This document shows positions 11,940-23,678 of a stretch of 64,000 nucleotides of DNA, piece after piece. How positions within the stretch are numbered: the first letter of the stretch is position 1; every line of letters starts with the position of its first letter. Below the pieces are notes generated by a model. That model saw nothing but the letters and a program-made list of their open reading frames with translations. It had not been told where the DNA came from and ran no database searches. Origin of the DNA: Littorina saxatilis. Taxonomy: Eukaryota; Mollusca; Gastropoda; Littorinimorpha; Littorinidae. Position numbers and translations under genes: made by a program. The stretch is from the NCBI RefSeq assembly GCF_037325665.1, contig NC_090261.1, positions 68,500,139 to 68,564,138 of the forward strand, given 5' to 3'.

Positions 11940-13400
11940 GCGGAATACAACTGAGAAGGGAACAGCTAGCGTATCAGATTAGTCGCAAAGCTAACGGGCA
12001 TCTCAGCTATCGCTCCGAAATTAACTCTGTCACGTTTCACGCGCCTGTACTTGGAATCAGTTGAAAGTTGTCCATCAGCGCTGCTCAGTTAGTCAGCCGC
12101 AGACCATGTCGAACCATAGAAATGGTCTATGGTCGAACAGAGCTGGCCGACACTATAATACGCAGAGAGGTAACGAGTTTTTCTGCATAATCAATAAACG
12201 TACCAGCCTTGTTGGCATAACGGCAATAGGTCAGTACTCAAAGTCTTCACTACAGACAGTAAGACAGCATGCTCAGTTTCCAGTGACCGTTGTGGTATTC
12301 CCTGTTGATTTTGACAATGGTGTGTGAAGCTATAGATTTACGTCGGTTTTGTGTGACTTTGCAAACGGCGACAGGGGGGGGGGGGGGGGGGGGGGGGGTT
12401 GTACGCTTCTCTTCTGTCATGGCTCAGTGGCTCAATTGCTTTGAAACTTTGTGATCTTGGGAGTTGAATAGCTCTTCGTTTATGCAGACTGTGGAAACGA
12501 CTGGCGAGAGTCTTCAAGCCTATACAGGTATGTTGAGTTTGACCAACCGCCTGCCTCGGACCAGGGTTTTGTGTGTTTGCGAATCGTGAATGCAAGGCGG
12601 AAAATTACCTGTTTGCGCTCGACCGTAGATTCTTTACTCGGTGAGGAGTTCGTTCATTTCTCATCGGTACTATTGTGCATCTATTGTGTATAGAGAGAGA
12701 GAGAGAGGTCAGAGACATTCAGAGATGCGAAGCGAGGGCCGCTCGCGTGAACTCTTGGGTTACCGCGGCGCTCGGTCAGCGTGACCTCGTGCGATTGTTA
12801 GCCATCATCCCGTACGTTGTTGTTTGCTTGCTTTCTGACACCGATTTGAAGTGCTTTTCTGTCATATTTCTTTGGATATATCGAGCTTCAGACAAGAGAT
12901 ATCAGTGGTAAGTAAACTTGATTCCCGGCTATTCTGTAGCTTCAATAGTGTGCACACGAACGCATTTGAGAGGATTGGGTTCCCGAAGTGAGTCCAAAAC
13001 GGTTCCTTCGGTTCTTGCGGCCATTGTTTTTAAGTCCATTGTGCGTGGAGGCAGTGTTTGGGAGCTAATATTTTTTGTGCGCAACTTTGCTTTTCCTTAA
13101 CTGGCAAATGCATTACTGGTGTATACATTATACTGTTTGTATAATTTTTGACGCGCTGTAATTAAATTTGATGCTTTTAAGTCTCACTCAAGTGGTTCTC
13201 GCACTTACACTGGCGTGTGGATAAAAAGTTTTTAAGGAGAAATGAGCGAAATTGCTTACTTTAGGATTCATCTTCTAATCACCAAATGATGCAATAATCT
13301 TCTTGTTCTGATTTTCTGTTTCTCTTGAGTGCAAATAATTAACAATTTGCATGTTTTATTATCTATGATTTTCTATGAAACAGTTATAACTCTTTAAAAA
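11940..13400. other. Mostly unique spacer
   Basis: Contains a G run of about 28 at 12374, a GA tract at 12692 and the possible first exon at 12675-12908. Nothing else supported. Confidence 0.4.
12675..12908 (+). other. Possible untranslated first exon ending at a strong donor
   Basis: A GA tract is followed by GC-richer unique sequence ending at CAGTG|GTAAGT near 12908, a strong 5' splice site. It lies about 3.5 kb before the ATG of the SLC46-like gene on the same strand, so it could be its 5' UTR exon. The open frame here shows no known domain. Linkage to the gene is a guess. Confidence 0.25.
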
Positions 13401-13408
13401 CACAACAC

Positions 13409-13524
13409 TTGGCGCCAGTGGGAGGATTACTTGCCCCTGCCGTAGGCGAATATAATAACGCGAGCTTGGCGCCAGTGGGAGGATTACTTGCCCCTGCCGT
13501 AGGCGAAGATAACGCAAGCGGGAA
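13409..13524 (+). repeat. Two tandem copies of a 57 bp unit
   Basis: TTGGCGCCAGTGGGAGGATT then CTTGCCCCTGCCGTAGGCGA occurs twice in a row. Confidence 0.85.
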
Positions 13525-13528
13525 GATA

Positions 13529-13837
13529 TGACGGCTTACTAGTGCCAAAACCTGGGGTTACCCATTATCACTTGATAATTACTAATTAACGCTGTCAGTT
13601 ACTGTTTTCACTCGTTAGTTACTCATTTTCACGGGATAATTAGTAATTTTCACGGGAAAATGACTAATTTTTAGTTTTGGCACTACCAATCCGTCAGGAA
13701 GTGAGCCAAAACTAAAAATTAGTAATTAACAGGTGAAAATTAGTAATAAACACGTGAAAATGGTAATTATCAAGGGAAAATTACTAATTTTCGCTTGATA
13801 ATTACAATTATGAGGTTTTGGCACTAGTAAGCCGTCA
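13529..13837. mobile_element. Foldback MITE, TA duplication
   Basis: The inverted ends TGACGGCTTACTAGTGCCAA are 25 bp or more; TA flanks both sides (13527-13528, 13838-13839). The interior is a mosaic of direct and inverted copies of TTAGTAATTTTCACG. Confidence 0.75.
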
Positions 13838-14184
13838 TAGGAAGACAGCGCTTCGCATCTCTTCTATCTATGTCTCTGCGAAAACTCAAGGTTTTTAACG
13901 AAAGGGGGTTTGGGATACAACGTAGTTATGATCACAAACGTTTGCACAACAAGTTTTCATAACGCGATTTGGGTGCCAGATCGCGTCGAATTCGAATTCG
14001 AAAAACTGCACCAAAAGAAGACCGTCGCGATATAACATTGAACGGTTGAAAACCACGTTAAACACCAAATAACTGAAGAAAGAAAGAAAACCAAAAGAAG
14101 TCAGGTTGAGGTTCCATCACATATTGTTCTCAAATTGATCACGCGTGTAGAGTGAATAATAATCAGTATTCTGTGTTCGCACAT

Positions 14185-14531
14185 TTATGCCCGCTTGTCT
14201 TTTACCTTTACACGTATGATTCTCTGAATGTCTTCCATCCCCTGGGCTAACCTCTCGTTTAGGTTTTCGGTCATGAGGAAAAGTCTTTCTGTATCTTCAG
14301 CAACGCTGGTGTCTTCGGCGACAGGTTCCTCGGTTTGCTTGTCGTTTGACTGCCTCAACTTGCTGCTTCGAGACACAGGGGGCCTACTGGTTTTCTCTTT
14401 CTGCACCATGCTTGCACGCCCCGTTCGTGCGGGTACGGCCACGGAGCCAGCTGTTGTCCCCTTACGATTTGCACGTGCTGCTTTGTCACTGTATAGCAAT
14501 GGTGACACCGCTGGAATGTTGGCCTGTTGAC
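14185..14531 (-). CDS. Possible last exon of an unidentified gene, coiled-coil C-terminus
   Basis: Open from an AG acceptor at about 14532 (QCQQANIPAVSPLLYSDKA) to the stop at 14185. The first two thirds are Ser/Thr/Arg/Lys-rich and disordered; the end (LFLMTENLNERLAQGMEDIQ) is amphipathic and coil-like. A repeat with a terminal hairpin abuts the acceptor directly. A possible upstream piece on the same strand (about 15070-14935) has RYRRKPPSQIRRDTERA, a basic motif also seen in LINE ORF1-type proteins, so this may be a transposon fragment and not a host gene. Confidence 0.3.
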
Positions 14532-14537
14532 ACTGTC

Positions 14538-14790
14538 ATTACATTTTTACACCCCCGGTATAGGGGTGTGTATAGGATTCGGTCGATGTGTTTGTTTGTG
14601 TGTTTGTGTTCGCATATAGATCTCAAGAATGAACGGACCGATCGTCACCAAACTTGGTGAACAGGTTCTATACATTCCTGAGACGGTCCTTACAAAAATT
14701 GGGACCAGTCAAACACACGGTTAGGGAGTTATTGGTGGATTAAGATTCTACAAGGACTTATAGAGGGACATATTAATGGTCAAAGGGAAA
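14538..14790 (+). mobile_element. Interspersed repeat with 5' hairpin
   Basis: The left end ACACCCCCGGTATAGGGGTG folds into a short hairpin; the body has CGATCGTCACCAAACTTGGT. The right end is not defined. The layout recalls the Helentron-like families but the 3' hairpin is missing here. Confidence 0.45.
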
Positions 14791-15102
14791 TAACCTTCTC
14801 AGTTGGTGGCAGTGAGAATGGTAAGGACGGGGGTGTTTTTCCTACCTCGGAGGAATTTCTTGTTTCTCTGGGTCTGGCGAGTAAAGAGGGTACGGGTGGA
14901 GATAGGCACTTGCCTGTGTGTTGCTGCTCTTGTTGTTCTTTTGATTTTGCGTAGACCGTAGCTCTCTCTGTGTCCCTTCGTATCTGACTCGGTGGCTTGC
15001 GACGATATCTCAGTTCAGTGCTTGGTTGTGTTGTTAGCGTTGTAATGGCGGCTGTCTCGGGGCTTGTCAGTCGCAAAGCGACAACGGTCTTGCTTCCTTC
15101 TG

Positions 15103-15444
15103 CAGGGCCAGACCAAATGAGTTGTAAGGGGGGGGGGGGTTCCTCCTTTTTTTGGGGGGGGGGCAAATCAGCGAAGTGGCAAAGCCACATGCGCGCGCCT
15201 GCAAAGCAGGCGCGCGAACTAGGGGGGTCCGGGGGCATGCTCCCCCGGAAAATGTTTGAAAAACGGTTAAAATCTGTGCAATCTGGTGCATTCTGGGCCT
15301 TGTTTTGAGGGTAAAGAGCAGCATTGTTTTGGTGCTAAAACCAGTAAAAAAAAAACCCCACTCAAAGCAAGGTACATGCTTTTTCCAGGGGTGGGGTTCC
15401 GGAACCCCTGGAAACCCCCCCCCCCCCCCCTGGGTCCGGCCCTG
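15103..15444. mobile_element. Non-autonomous TIR element (CAGGGSCGGAC family), 5 bp duplication
   Basis: Ends CAGGGCCAGAC and GTCCGGCCCTG, flanked by TTCTG (15098-15102, 15445-15449). Long G and C runs inside. Confidence 0.65.
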
Positions 15445-15602
15445 TTCTGCGGACACCTTCCATGACGTGAGTTGGTTTTCGGTTAGCAGGGCCTCTAGTA
15501 CGACTTTCACTGCAGTTGGGAGCCCAACAACAGACATGGTACATGAATATTTGAAGATTTTGAGCTGGTAAAATCGCAGCAGTCAAAAATCGGCCCTGTT
15601 CG

Positions 15603-15712
15603 GTCTCCGAGAGAGAGAGGAGAGAGAGAGACAGAGAGACAGAGACAGAGAGATAGAGACAGAGAGACAGAGAAAGAGGGAGAGAGAGAGATATGGCCGG
15701 GAGACAGAGAGA
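15603..15712. repeat. GA/GACA microsatellite
   Basis: Interrupted (GA)n. The following 15800-16380 is AT-rich spacer before the SLC46-like start, with no feature seen. Confidence 0.9.
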
Positions 15713-16431
15713 GAGTGTGCCGCGCCGTGTGAATGTGTTGAGATATTCCCGCGTACCTATACAGCTTTTCCGCTGACGGGTAAATTTGCTCACATCAGTC
15801 ACTGACAGTAAGGCTGTTTTATATCATTTAAGCTTCTAAACAAACACTTACCAAGTGCAGGTGTTGACGAAAACCCGTTAGGCAATATACTGACCTATTA
15901 CGTTCTGAGCGGTTTGCGCGTCTGTTGACTGTAAAGTTATCATTGATAGGCTATCGACCTGTGGTACTGAGAAGGCAAGTCAGCGACTAAGATAAAGATT
16001 CCTTTCTTCTCCATTTTGTAAATGCTTAAAGACGATTATGTATTATGTATATGTGTGTGTGCGGTGATTGTGTTGTCGTTGTCTGTCCTTCTTTCCGTCC
16101 TTCATCCTTTTAGTCATTTTTTTGTTAACACAAGTTTTCCATCATATCAGACATAATATGCTTTCGATTTCTCGTTCCACGTACTACCTGGTCTCATCAC
16201 AACGAATATTCACAAGCTGAATGCAAACAATTTTGCTACATGTATACAATGTATTTTATGCTTCAGAAAATACGAGCGCAATCCGGTTGAGGAGAAAAAC
16301 AGCTAGAAGATCATCATAAAGATCAGTTAAAGCGGCACAGCTTTTTTTGTGAGGCTTTCCCTCACAACCGAAGCACCGAACATTTTGTTGATCCAACCTG
16401 GTACTGAGTCACCCAAGGCCCATAGAAGAGC

Positions 16432-16460
16432 TGACGTCACTCGGCCATAATATGACGTCA
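16432..16460 (+). promoter_or_regulatory. Two CRE octamers around the SLC46-like start codon
   Basis: TGACGTCA at 16432-16439 and 16453-16460 flank and overlap the ATG. The octamer is the CREB/ATF site; function here is inferred only. Confidence 0.35.
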
Positions 16461-19076
16461 CCACAAGAAACGTCATCACAACCGGGACCTGCTGTGGAGC
16501 AGGGACCTTTACTGTGCGAACACCCGTCATCTCCAACAGCATCATTAGAATCGTCACAGGCATCCCCGTCACACAAAGGGACTTTTGACACACAGCAGAC
16601 GTCATCGACATTACGTCAGCAGTCGTCATCAGATTCCCAAGACGAAAGTGCGCCATGTCACACACTACCACAGAACAGCTCTATACAGAGCCATCACCGG
16701 GAATCTCAATCACAAAGCCCTCATCAGGAAATTCACTCACAAAGCACGCATCAGGAAATTCAATCACAAAGCCCTCATCAGGACATTCAATCACAAAGCC
16801 CTCATCAGAAAACTCAATCACAAAGCCCTCACAGAGAATCTCAATCACTGTCCCAGCTTAACAGAAACTCTAACAGTAACATCCCTGTAGAGAGTGGAAA
16901 CAGAAGACACAAGAACGCCGCCTTTGTGATGGTCGGACTGGTATTCACGCTGACCAGCGCTGCCCACTGGACGAACACGTCTGTCGTCAACCGGTACACG
17001 CATCTCAACACACTGAGAGGACTCGTCTCAAACTCTTCGGGACACGGCTCGTGAGTACACCGTCTTCTTGTGTTTGTTTGTTGGACTCCATTTTTTTTTA
17101 GACAAAAAGCATCACTCACATTCGTTCTTCAGTTATTAACGACCATGAATGTACATGTCAGCATGTACTTTTCACGAAGGAACTGAATTAATTGTGTCCA
17201 CAATGCAACCGCCGTAATTTGTATGTCTTTTAAGAAAAATAAAATATTCTTGAAACTTACTTCAAATTCATCAGCAGATACACTGAATCAAGTAACCTGT
17301 ACATTTCAGCAGATACACTGAATCAAGTAACCTGTACATTTCTGACCGGCTAATGATGTGGGATCTTTCACAAAATGCAAGAGCAACATTTTTTCAGATC
17401 GATGAGAGCATAGAACTTGTAAACGGTGCCATCTTAGGTACATTTTCAGTCACCGATATCGGTTTAAGATGTTTTACTATTCTGTCACCAGAGACGGTGA
17501 TCTCAACTCGTCCGACGTGGACCAGAACCTGGGCGTTCTGTGCCAGCCTAACGCCACGTCATCAGAGCAACGTCTTCTGGATCAGGCCCAAGAGACGACC
17601 TCCAACTTCCTCCTCTTCTTCTCCCTCTGTTCGCAGTTACCCGCCGTCTTCACTATCATAGTCCTCGGAGCCCACTCTGACGTCATAGGACGACGTCTGC
17701 TCTTCGCGCTGCCTGTGGTGGGCTTGTTGCTAGGAAACGCCGTGACGTCAGTGGTCCTGGGCCTCAACGCGGATCCGAGGTGGTTCTTTCTCGGGAGTTT
17801 CGCTGAAGGTGTGTTCGGGGGGTTCGGGGCGGTGAAGCTGGCGTGCTATACCTACGCTGTGGACATTGCAAAGAGCGGATGGAAGAAGACGAGAGCTCTG
17901 GTTCGTGTGCAGACCACGATGGGCGTGGCGGGGATAGCCATGCACGTGCTCATCGGATACTGTGTGCAGACCTTCTGGCTCTTCTACCCGGCTGTTGCCA
18001 GCACTGTGCCACCCTTGGTTACCTTGCTCCTCGTTGTCTGCTGCCTGCGGGAGATGGTGGATGTGGATGTGCGGACGATCAGAACGCAGGAGAGGTCGCC
18101 GTTGTGGGGCTGGGTGAGTGGGGTGGTGAAGAGGGTGAAACAGTTCTACGTTCAGCCCAACGCATCGCCCAACACCAGGTTTCGCTTTCGTCTGGGTGTG
18201 GCTGCCTTCTCTTTCCTGGTGTTGCCGAATATGGTGAGTCAAGTTTATAGGCCCAGTCTCTTTCCTTTATCACGGTGAGCGATCACATATTTTGTTTTTT
18301 CTCTCTCTTTCTCTTTCGACCTTGTCCTAGTCCAAACTATCAAATGATAAATTCTCATTAAAGAAGGGATGGCAATACAGATTGCGCGAATACTTAATAC
18401 CGGACCAAAACTGCAGTGCACTGCAGAATCTTGGACGCTCTTGTTGAATGTCAACACCTTCTCTTCCACCCAGGCCAGGTTCCGACTGCTGTTCATGTAC
18501 GAGGTGAACGCCCCCCTGTGCTGGTCCCCTCTGGTGATGGGCGGCTACAGGTCGTTCAGTGACGGCTGTCAGCACGCGCTGGGCTACGTCTTCATCCTGG
18601 CTCTGCAGAGATTCGCCCTGGACGAGACACTTGGGATCCTTGGCCTGCTGTCGCTCGTTTTTGCTGACGTCGGGGTGGCTTTTTCTGACAGCACCAGGAT
18701 GATGTTTGGAGGTGAGTTTGTTTAGTTTTTTCTCGCGGGATCAGCTTTCTTCTGAGATATTAGGGATAATAAACGTAAATGTCTTCTTTTACAATCTCAT
18801 CCACTTTTTGAATTGAGTTGAGTTGATGTGCTGGGGTGGCGATGGTGGGGGATGGTGGGCGGCCGGGGTGGGCGTAGGATGAGGTTTTGGTGGTGGTGGT
18901 GGTGTTTTGATGATGTTGGTGGTGGTTGAAGAAAGAGTGTCTGTGCGCGCTTTTGAAGGAAGTGATGTTTGCTGTTAGCTGTTGTCGCTTTGTATAGACT
19001 CCCTCCTAGAGTAATTATAACAGATTTTGAATAGATTTAAGCAGTAAATGCTGTTATCGATGAACCTTTGCCAACC

Positions 19077-19128
<52 letters not shown>

Positions 19129-21031
19129 TGCGTGCGATGGCGTGCGTGCGTGCGTGTGTGTGTATGTGTGTGTTCTTGTAGCCTCAGCCTTGGGACTGGC
19201 AGGAGCGATGCCAAACCCCATTCTGCGTTCTATGATGTCACAGCTGGTGTCGCCTCACAGACAAGGTAACGCCAAAGCACACACAGAGGCTCTGAACAAT
19301 GAAACACAGAGTACTCAAACATCCGATTCCATACAATTTACGACACTACTATCTCAAACAAGAAGAGCAAACGCTCGATCGAGTCACTTTCGCAGTTCTG
19401 AATATTATATGAGGCATCAGATGGACAGGAAGAAATTGCTATTCACAACACAATACAGATGTAAATAATTTGATGTAAAGAATAATCCTATAAAGTTTGA
19501 ATCAAATCCGATGAATAGTTTCAGAGATATGATATTTCAATTTTTTTCCTTCAAGACATACCTGTGACATTGAAAAAGGTCAAAGGTCACCAAAGCAGAC
19601 GTCAAAGTGTAGAGGTCACTGGGAGTCACGTTCACATAAAATTTGAGCCCGGTCACTTTTATAGTTTCCGAGAAAAGCCCAACGTTAAGTTGTGTGTTGC
19701 CGAACAGAAAAGGCTAGTTATCTCCCTTGTTTTTCTGATAACGTTCGTAAAAGGCTACAGATGTAAATACTTTGATGTAAAGAATAATCCTACAAAGTTT
19801 CAATCACATCCGATGAACTTTGTCAAAGATATAAAATGTCTAATTTTTCCTTTGACGCTGACCTGTGACCTTGAAAAAGGTCAAAGGTCAACAAAACCAT
19901 CGTTAAAGTGTAGAGGTCATTGGAGGTCACGACTAAACAAAATATGAGCCGGATCGCTTTGATAGTTTCCGAGAAAAGTCCAACGTTAAGGTGGTGTCTA
20001 CGGACGGCCGGCCGGACGGCCGGCCGGACGGCCGGCCGGACAGACTAACACTGACCGATTACATAGAGTCACTTTTTCTCAAGTGACTCAAAAATACAGA
20101 GACAGCAAAAATGGTTGGCAAACTTGACTATCAACTTTATGCCCATTGAGGCTGAATTTATGCAAACGTACGATCACGCCAGTCATACTCATTGTCATAC
20201 ACGATCATGCACTGGTGGGAAATAACGCATTATGGCATGTTCACAAGTAGTCAACTTTATTAATTTGAAAATTATTTGGTCGTCAGTTGCCACTGTTTAA
20301 GATTGTGATCGAAAGGCCTTCAAGAAGTATGGTCTTTGATTTTCGCCTTTTTTATATACACGAAACATTGAACAGAGAATAACAAAAACAAAATAAAAAG
20401 TTTTTTTCTCGGAACGTTTAATTCTATATGTTTAAGGCTCCAGTATGCAACGAAGCTGAGAATAGTATAGACACCAAATCAATTTTGTTAATTCATTCCT
20501 TTTCTCCGATTTCTTTCGTCTTAACCTGCACTTGTTTTGTGTCTTTTCTTTTGCAGGCACCATGTTTGCCAACCTTGCTGTGTTTGAAAGTATCCTAGGA
20601 CTACTCGGTCAGACTTTGTACTTCATGTACCGGAACACCGTAGAGAGCATGCGCGGAGCGGTCTTCCTCGTCATTGCGTCTTCGCGCGTGGTCTCCATCT
20701 TGTTCGTCATGTGAGTCTAACTGTTTGTTCTGTTGTTAGAAATGTTAAAGACAACAGCAGCAGAAGGAACAACAAGGACCAACTCTGTGTTGACCGGCAC
20801 GGTTGGCCTAGTGGTAAGGCGTCCGCCCCGTGATCCTTCTGTCTTGTGTGTGGCGCACGTTATATGTCAAAGCAGCACCGCCCTGATATGGCCCTTCGTG
20901 GTCGGCTGGGCGTTAAACAAACAAACAAACAAACTCTGTTTTGAGCATTTCATGTTAATCTTATAGTCAAAAACAGCAGCAGCAGCAGAACAAAAGCAAC
21001 ATTTTAAACAACATCATTGTTATCGTCGGCG

Positions 21032-21110
<79 letters not shown>

Positions 21111-21470
21111 GTGACGACGACTGAAAATGTAGCTTCTAATTCGTCGCAAAATATATTTGTGATCGTGTGTATTATATTATGACAGATAGGCGAATACATT
21201 TATTTTGATTGTTTGCATAATTGAGTTATGTCTTAATTTGTATGCTGAATATATCTGAAACTCCATTCACAATTTTCTTTATCTGAGATTTTCAAAAATG
21301 TAATCTTTTAATGCTCCTTTGATACATTTTTTTTTTATTACAGAGGATTGAAAATAAAGTCACGAGGTCAACATTGCCAAACTGATGTGGAGATCCTGAT
21401 TGGTGAAACCACAGCGCACACCGACCAACCAGAGTCTTTGAACTCCGAAAAAACACAACGAGCTATATAA
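16452..21470 (+). CDS. SLC46-like major facilitator transporter, complete, 6 exons
   Basis: Exons 16452-17050, 17450-18233, 18474-18711, 19182-19265, 20557-20710, 21344-21470 join at GT/AG sites in consistent phase, giving 1986 nt (661 residues plus stop at 21468). Residues 1 to about 150 are hydrophilic and rich in Gln, Ser and His, with a 9-residue repeat (QSQSPHQEI type). TM1 follows (NAAFVMVGLVFTLTSAAHW). Exon 2 holds the MFS signature after TM2 (LGAHSDVIGRRLLFALP) and TM3-TM6; exon 3 has LNAP-like VNAPLCW and ILGLLSLVFADVGVAF; exon 4 has RSMMSQLVSPHRQG, matching the LVSPxEQG motif of SLC46 proteins. SLC46A1 is the proton-coupled folate transporter and A2/A3 move other solutes; the substrate here cannot be told. 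Relative to that family the N-terminus is very long, and the C-tail is short and hydrophilic. Intron 4 hosts a Helentron-like element; intron 5 hosts a SINE and a (CAA)n tract. Confidence 0.88.
16709..16848 (+). repeat. 27 bp coding minisatellite in SLC46-like exon 1
   Basis: About five copies of CAATCACAAAGCCCTCATCA plus 7 bp, keeping frame and coding for QSQSPHQEI-type repeats. Confidence 0.85.
17269..17342 (+). repeat. 36 bp tandem duplication in intron 1
   Basis: CAGCAGATACACTGAATCAA and the next 16 bp occur twice. Confidence 0.85.
19079..19170. repeat. (GT)n/(GTGC)n directly before an exon acceptor
   Basis: The tract runs to within about 12 bp of the exon 4 acceptor (TTCTTGTAG at 19173-19181) of the SLC46-like gene. 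Confidence 0.95.
19357..20095 (+). mobile_element. Helentron/DINE-like element, family B, longer copy
   Basis: Nearly identical to 8035-8687 over its length, with about 80 bp more near the left end. Same ends, same GGCC-rich tract and the same two AGGTCAAAGGTCA motifs. In intron 4 of the SLC46-like gene. Confidence 0.6.
20794..20931 (+). mobile_element. Short internally deleted SINE, (CAAA)n tail
   Basis: tRNA-like head GGCACGGTTGGCCTAGTGGT joined directly to a tail GTCGGCTGGGCGTTAAACAA. Flanked by a 13 bp duplication with one mismatch (20781-20793, 20932-20944). Lies in intron 5 of the SLC46-like gene. Confidence 0.8.
21032..21110. repeat. (CAA)26 microsatellite
   Basis: Uninterrupted CAA repeat in intron 5 of the SLC46-like gene. 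Confidence 0.97.
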
Positions 21471-23045
21471 CCAATCAGAGGCAGCGACGCAAAACTTGAT
21501 AATTACATGAATATTAATCCTGAATCCATATCGACCACTGAAGCAGATCTTTGAACTCGGATCCCACAATGAGCGAAGACAACGAGCAACCACTCACAGG
21601 CAGCAACACAACCTTCATCAACACATGAACATGGTGCATTAAGTAGAGGTTACATGCCGAGTCTCAGTGATTATTAAAAATAATGGTCGAAGTTGGCGGA
21701 TCATGAAAAATGCGAGCTTCAGCGAGCTTTTTCATGACCGCGAACTGAGACCATTATTTTTAATAATCACTGAGACGAGGTGTGTAACCTCTTTATTCCT
21801 CCTTTCTTCAGTTATTCAAAGAAAACAGGAGATTTTGTGCGAAAGTTTGATCGAATCCGAATCACTCAACCAGTCAACCTGCGCAGGCGATCGATTAATG
21901 CGCGGTTGTATAGTTCCGTGCAAATCATTCCATTCTGTTAACACTTCTTGTCAGTTTCCCTGTTTTAGACTAAAATCAAGTACACAGATATGCTGTTATT
22001 CTGCTGTGGCGGTAAAGGCAGATATTGTGTGTTCTGTTTATGTTTTAGTATCGTTTCGGATAATGTTCTTTCGTCAAATGGGACTAGCAGACGAACTTTT
22101 GCACCCGTGTTCCAACGTTAATTACTGTATGAAGTTCAGTTTTCTGGGGAAAATAGTGTATGAAACCGCTTTATGTTGTTTAAATTGATGAGATGTGTGC
22201 ATTTGGTTGCGTTTGATCTGTTTATAAAATGAAATATTGTTGAAAACTGACCGTCGGATTGCAGTCAGCGTTGTCGAAGAAACTGCGTTAAAAGAAGGGG
22301 AACTACTCTTGTCGGCAAGAGTATGAGTTACTTGCCTTGGGAATCTGCTTGTGATGAACGGTGTGTGCACGGCAGATCTAGATTCAGAAAACAACCTAAC
22401 TCATGGATTTTATATGGAGATTCATGTGTTCAGGCCTGTAGTTGTTAATTTAAATGCGGTATGTTTGTATTGTTTGCTCCAGAGATGTATATTTCGTACG
22501 TATAGAGCGTTCGGAACTTTTCAGTCGCAAAAGTAGTACCAAAACAGAACAGCTTCTCAACCCATTGCACTATCGAGGATTCAGGCTGTTGCTGGCTCGT
22601 TATTTGTTTGGTTGCTGGGTCATTATCGAAAAATAACTAGCTCTACAAGTTTACAGAGGTAAAGAAGCAGAGGGGGGAATAAGCCCAAATAAACAAACAT
22701 GAAATAAATGTGATTTCTTTGTGCACGGAATGTGTGGGAATATGAATGAATACACCGTGATGATAATTTCAGGTACAAACACAAGGCAGTTTTGAAGATA
22801 TGCACACAAAAATCGCTGACCTTCAGAATGCGGACATGTTAGATCACATCGACGATGCATCCCACGACCGCCCAAAATACAACATTTGGTCAAATGGACT
22901 AGAAAAACATCGCTCTTCACTACCTTGCTAGTGCAGTTGCTCTTGTTTTCAAATTGTACTATTTATTTAAAGCACAAGATCAGGGTGTCGGATGTAAGAC
23001 GGGTCGTAATGCAACAGAGTCTCGCCTTGAAACACCAAAAATGAT

Positions 23046-23678
23046 TCTTTATTTGGTGTTTAACGTCGTTTTCAACCACGAAGGTTATATCGCGACGAGG
23101 GAAAGGGGGGAGATGGGATAGGGGAAAGGGGGGAGATGGGATAGAGCCACTTGTTAAGTGTTTCTTGTTCACAAAAGCACTAATCAAAAAATTGCTCCAG
23201 GGGCTTGCAACGTAGTACAATATATGACCTTACTGGGAGAATGCAAGTTTCCAGTACAAAGGACTAAACATTTCTTACATACTGCTTGACTAAAATCTTT
23301 ACAAACATTGACTATATTCTATACAAGAACCACTTAACAAGGGTAAAAGGAGAAACAGAATCCGTCAGTCGCCTCATATGACATGCGGGGTGCAGAGAAA
23401 TAAGGATGTGGAAAAGAAGACTTTTGGTAAGTGAAATAAAGGTGATGGATCCAGTCGGGTAGAAATAAGACAACAAGAAAAGAATTGGAAAACTGCAGGG
23501 AATAGTAGGGAGAGTTTTCTTGGAAGGAAATATAGGTGAAAGGACTGGTAAGGCAGAAATAAGACAAAAGAAGAGAAGAAATAGAACCGTTAGTCGCCTC
23601 TTACGACATGCTGGGTAGCATCGGGTAAATTCTTTCTAGTCCCAACCAATATGGGACTCCCCCTAACCCGCGGGGGTT
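23046..23678 (-). mobile_element. 633 bp non-autonomous retroelement with 12 bp duplication
   Basis: Read on the minus strand it starts CCCGCGGGTTAGGGGGAGTC and ends GACGTTAAACACCAAATAAA. Flanked by ACCAAAAATGAT (23034-23045, 23679-23690). No tRNA, 7SL or 5S promoter box was recognised in its head. It is nested in the loop of the foldback element. Confidence 0.8.

Noticed and set aside
17582-18273. Minus-strand frames opposite SLC46-like exon 2
   Set aside because: Antisense shadows of a clear MFS exon with no independent splice or domain support.
21667-22188. 173-codon frame, mirrored by a 113-codon frame at 25815
   Set aside because: These are the two arms of the foldback element read on opposite strands; no transposase motif is present.
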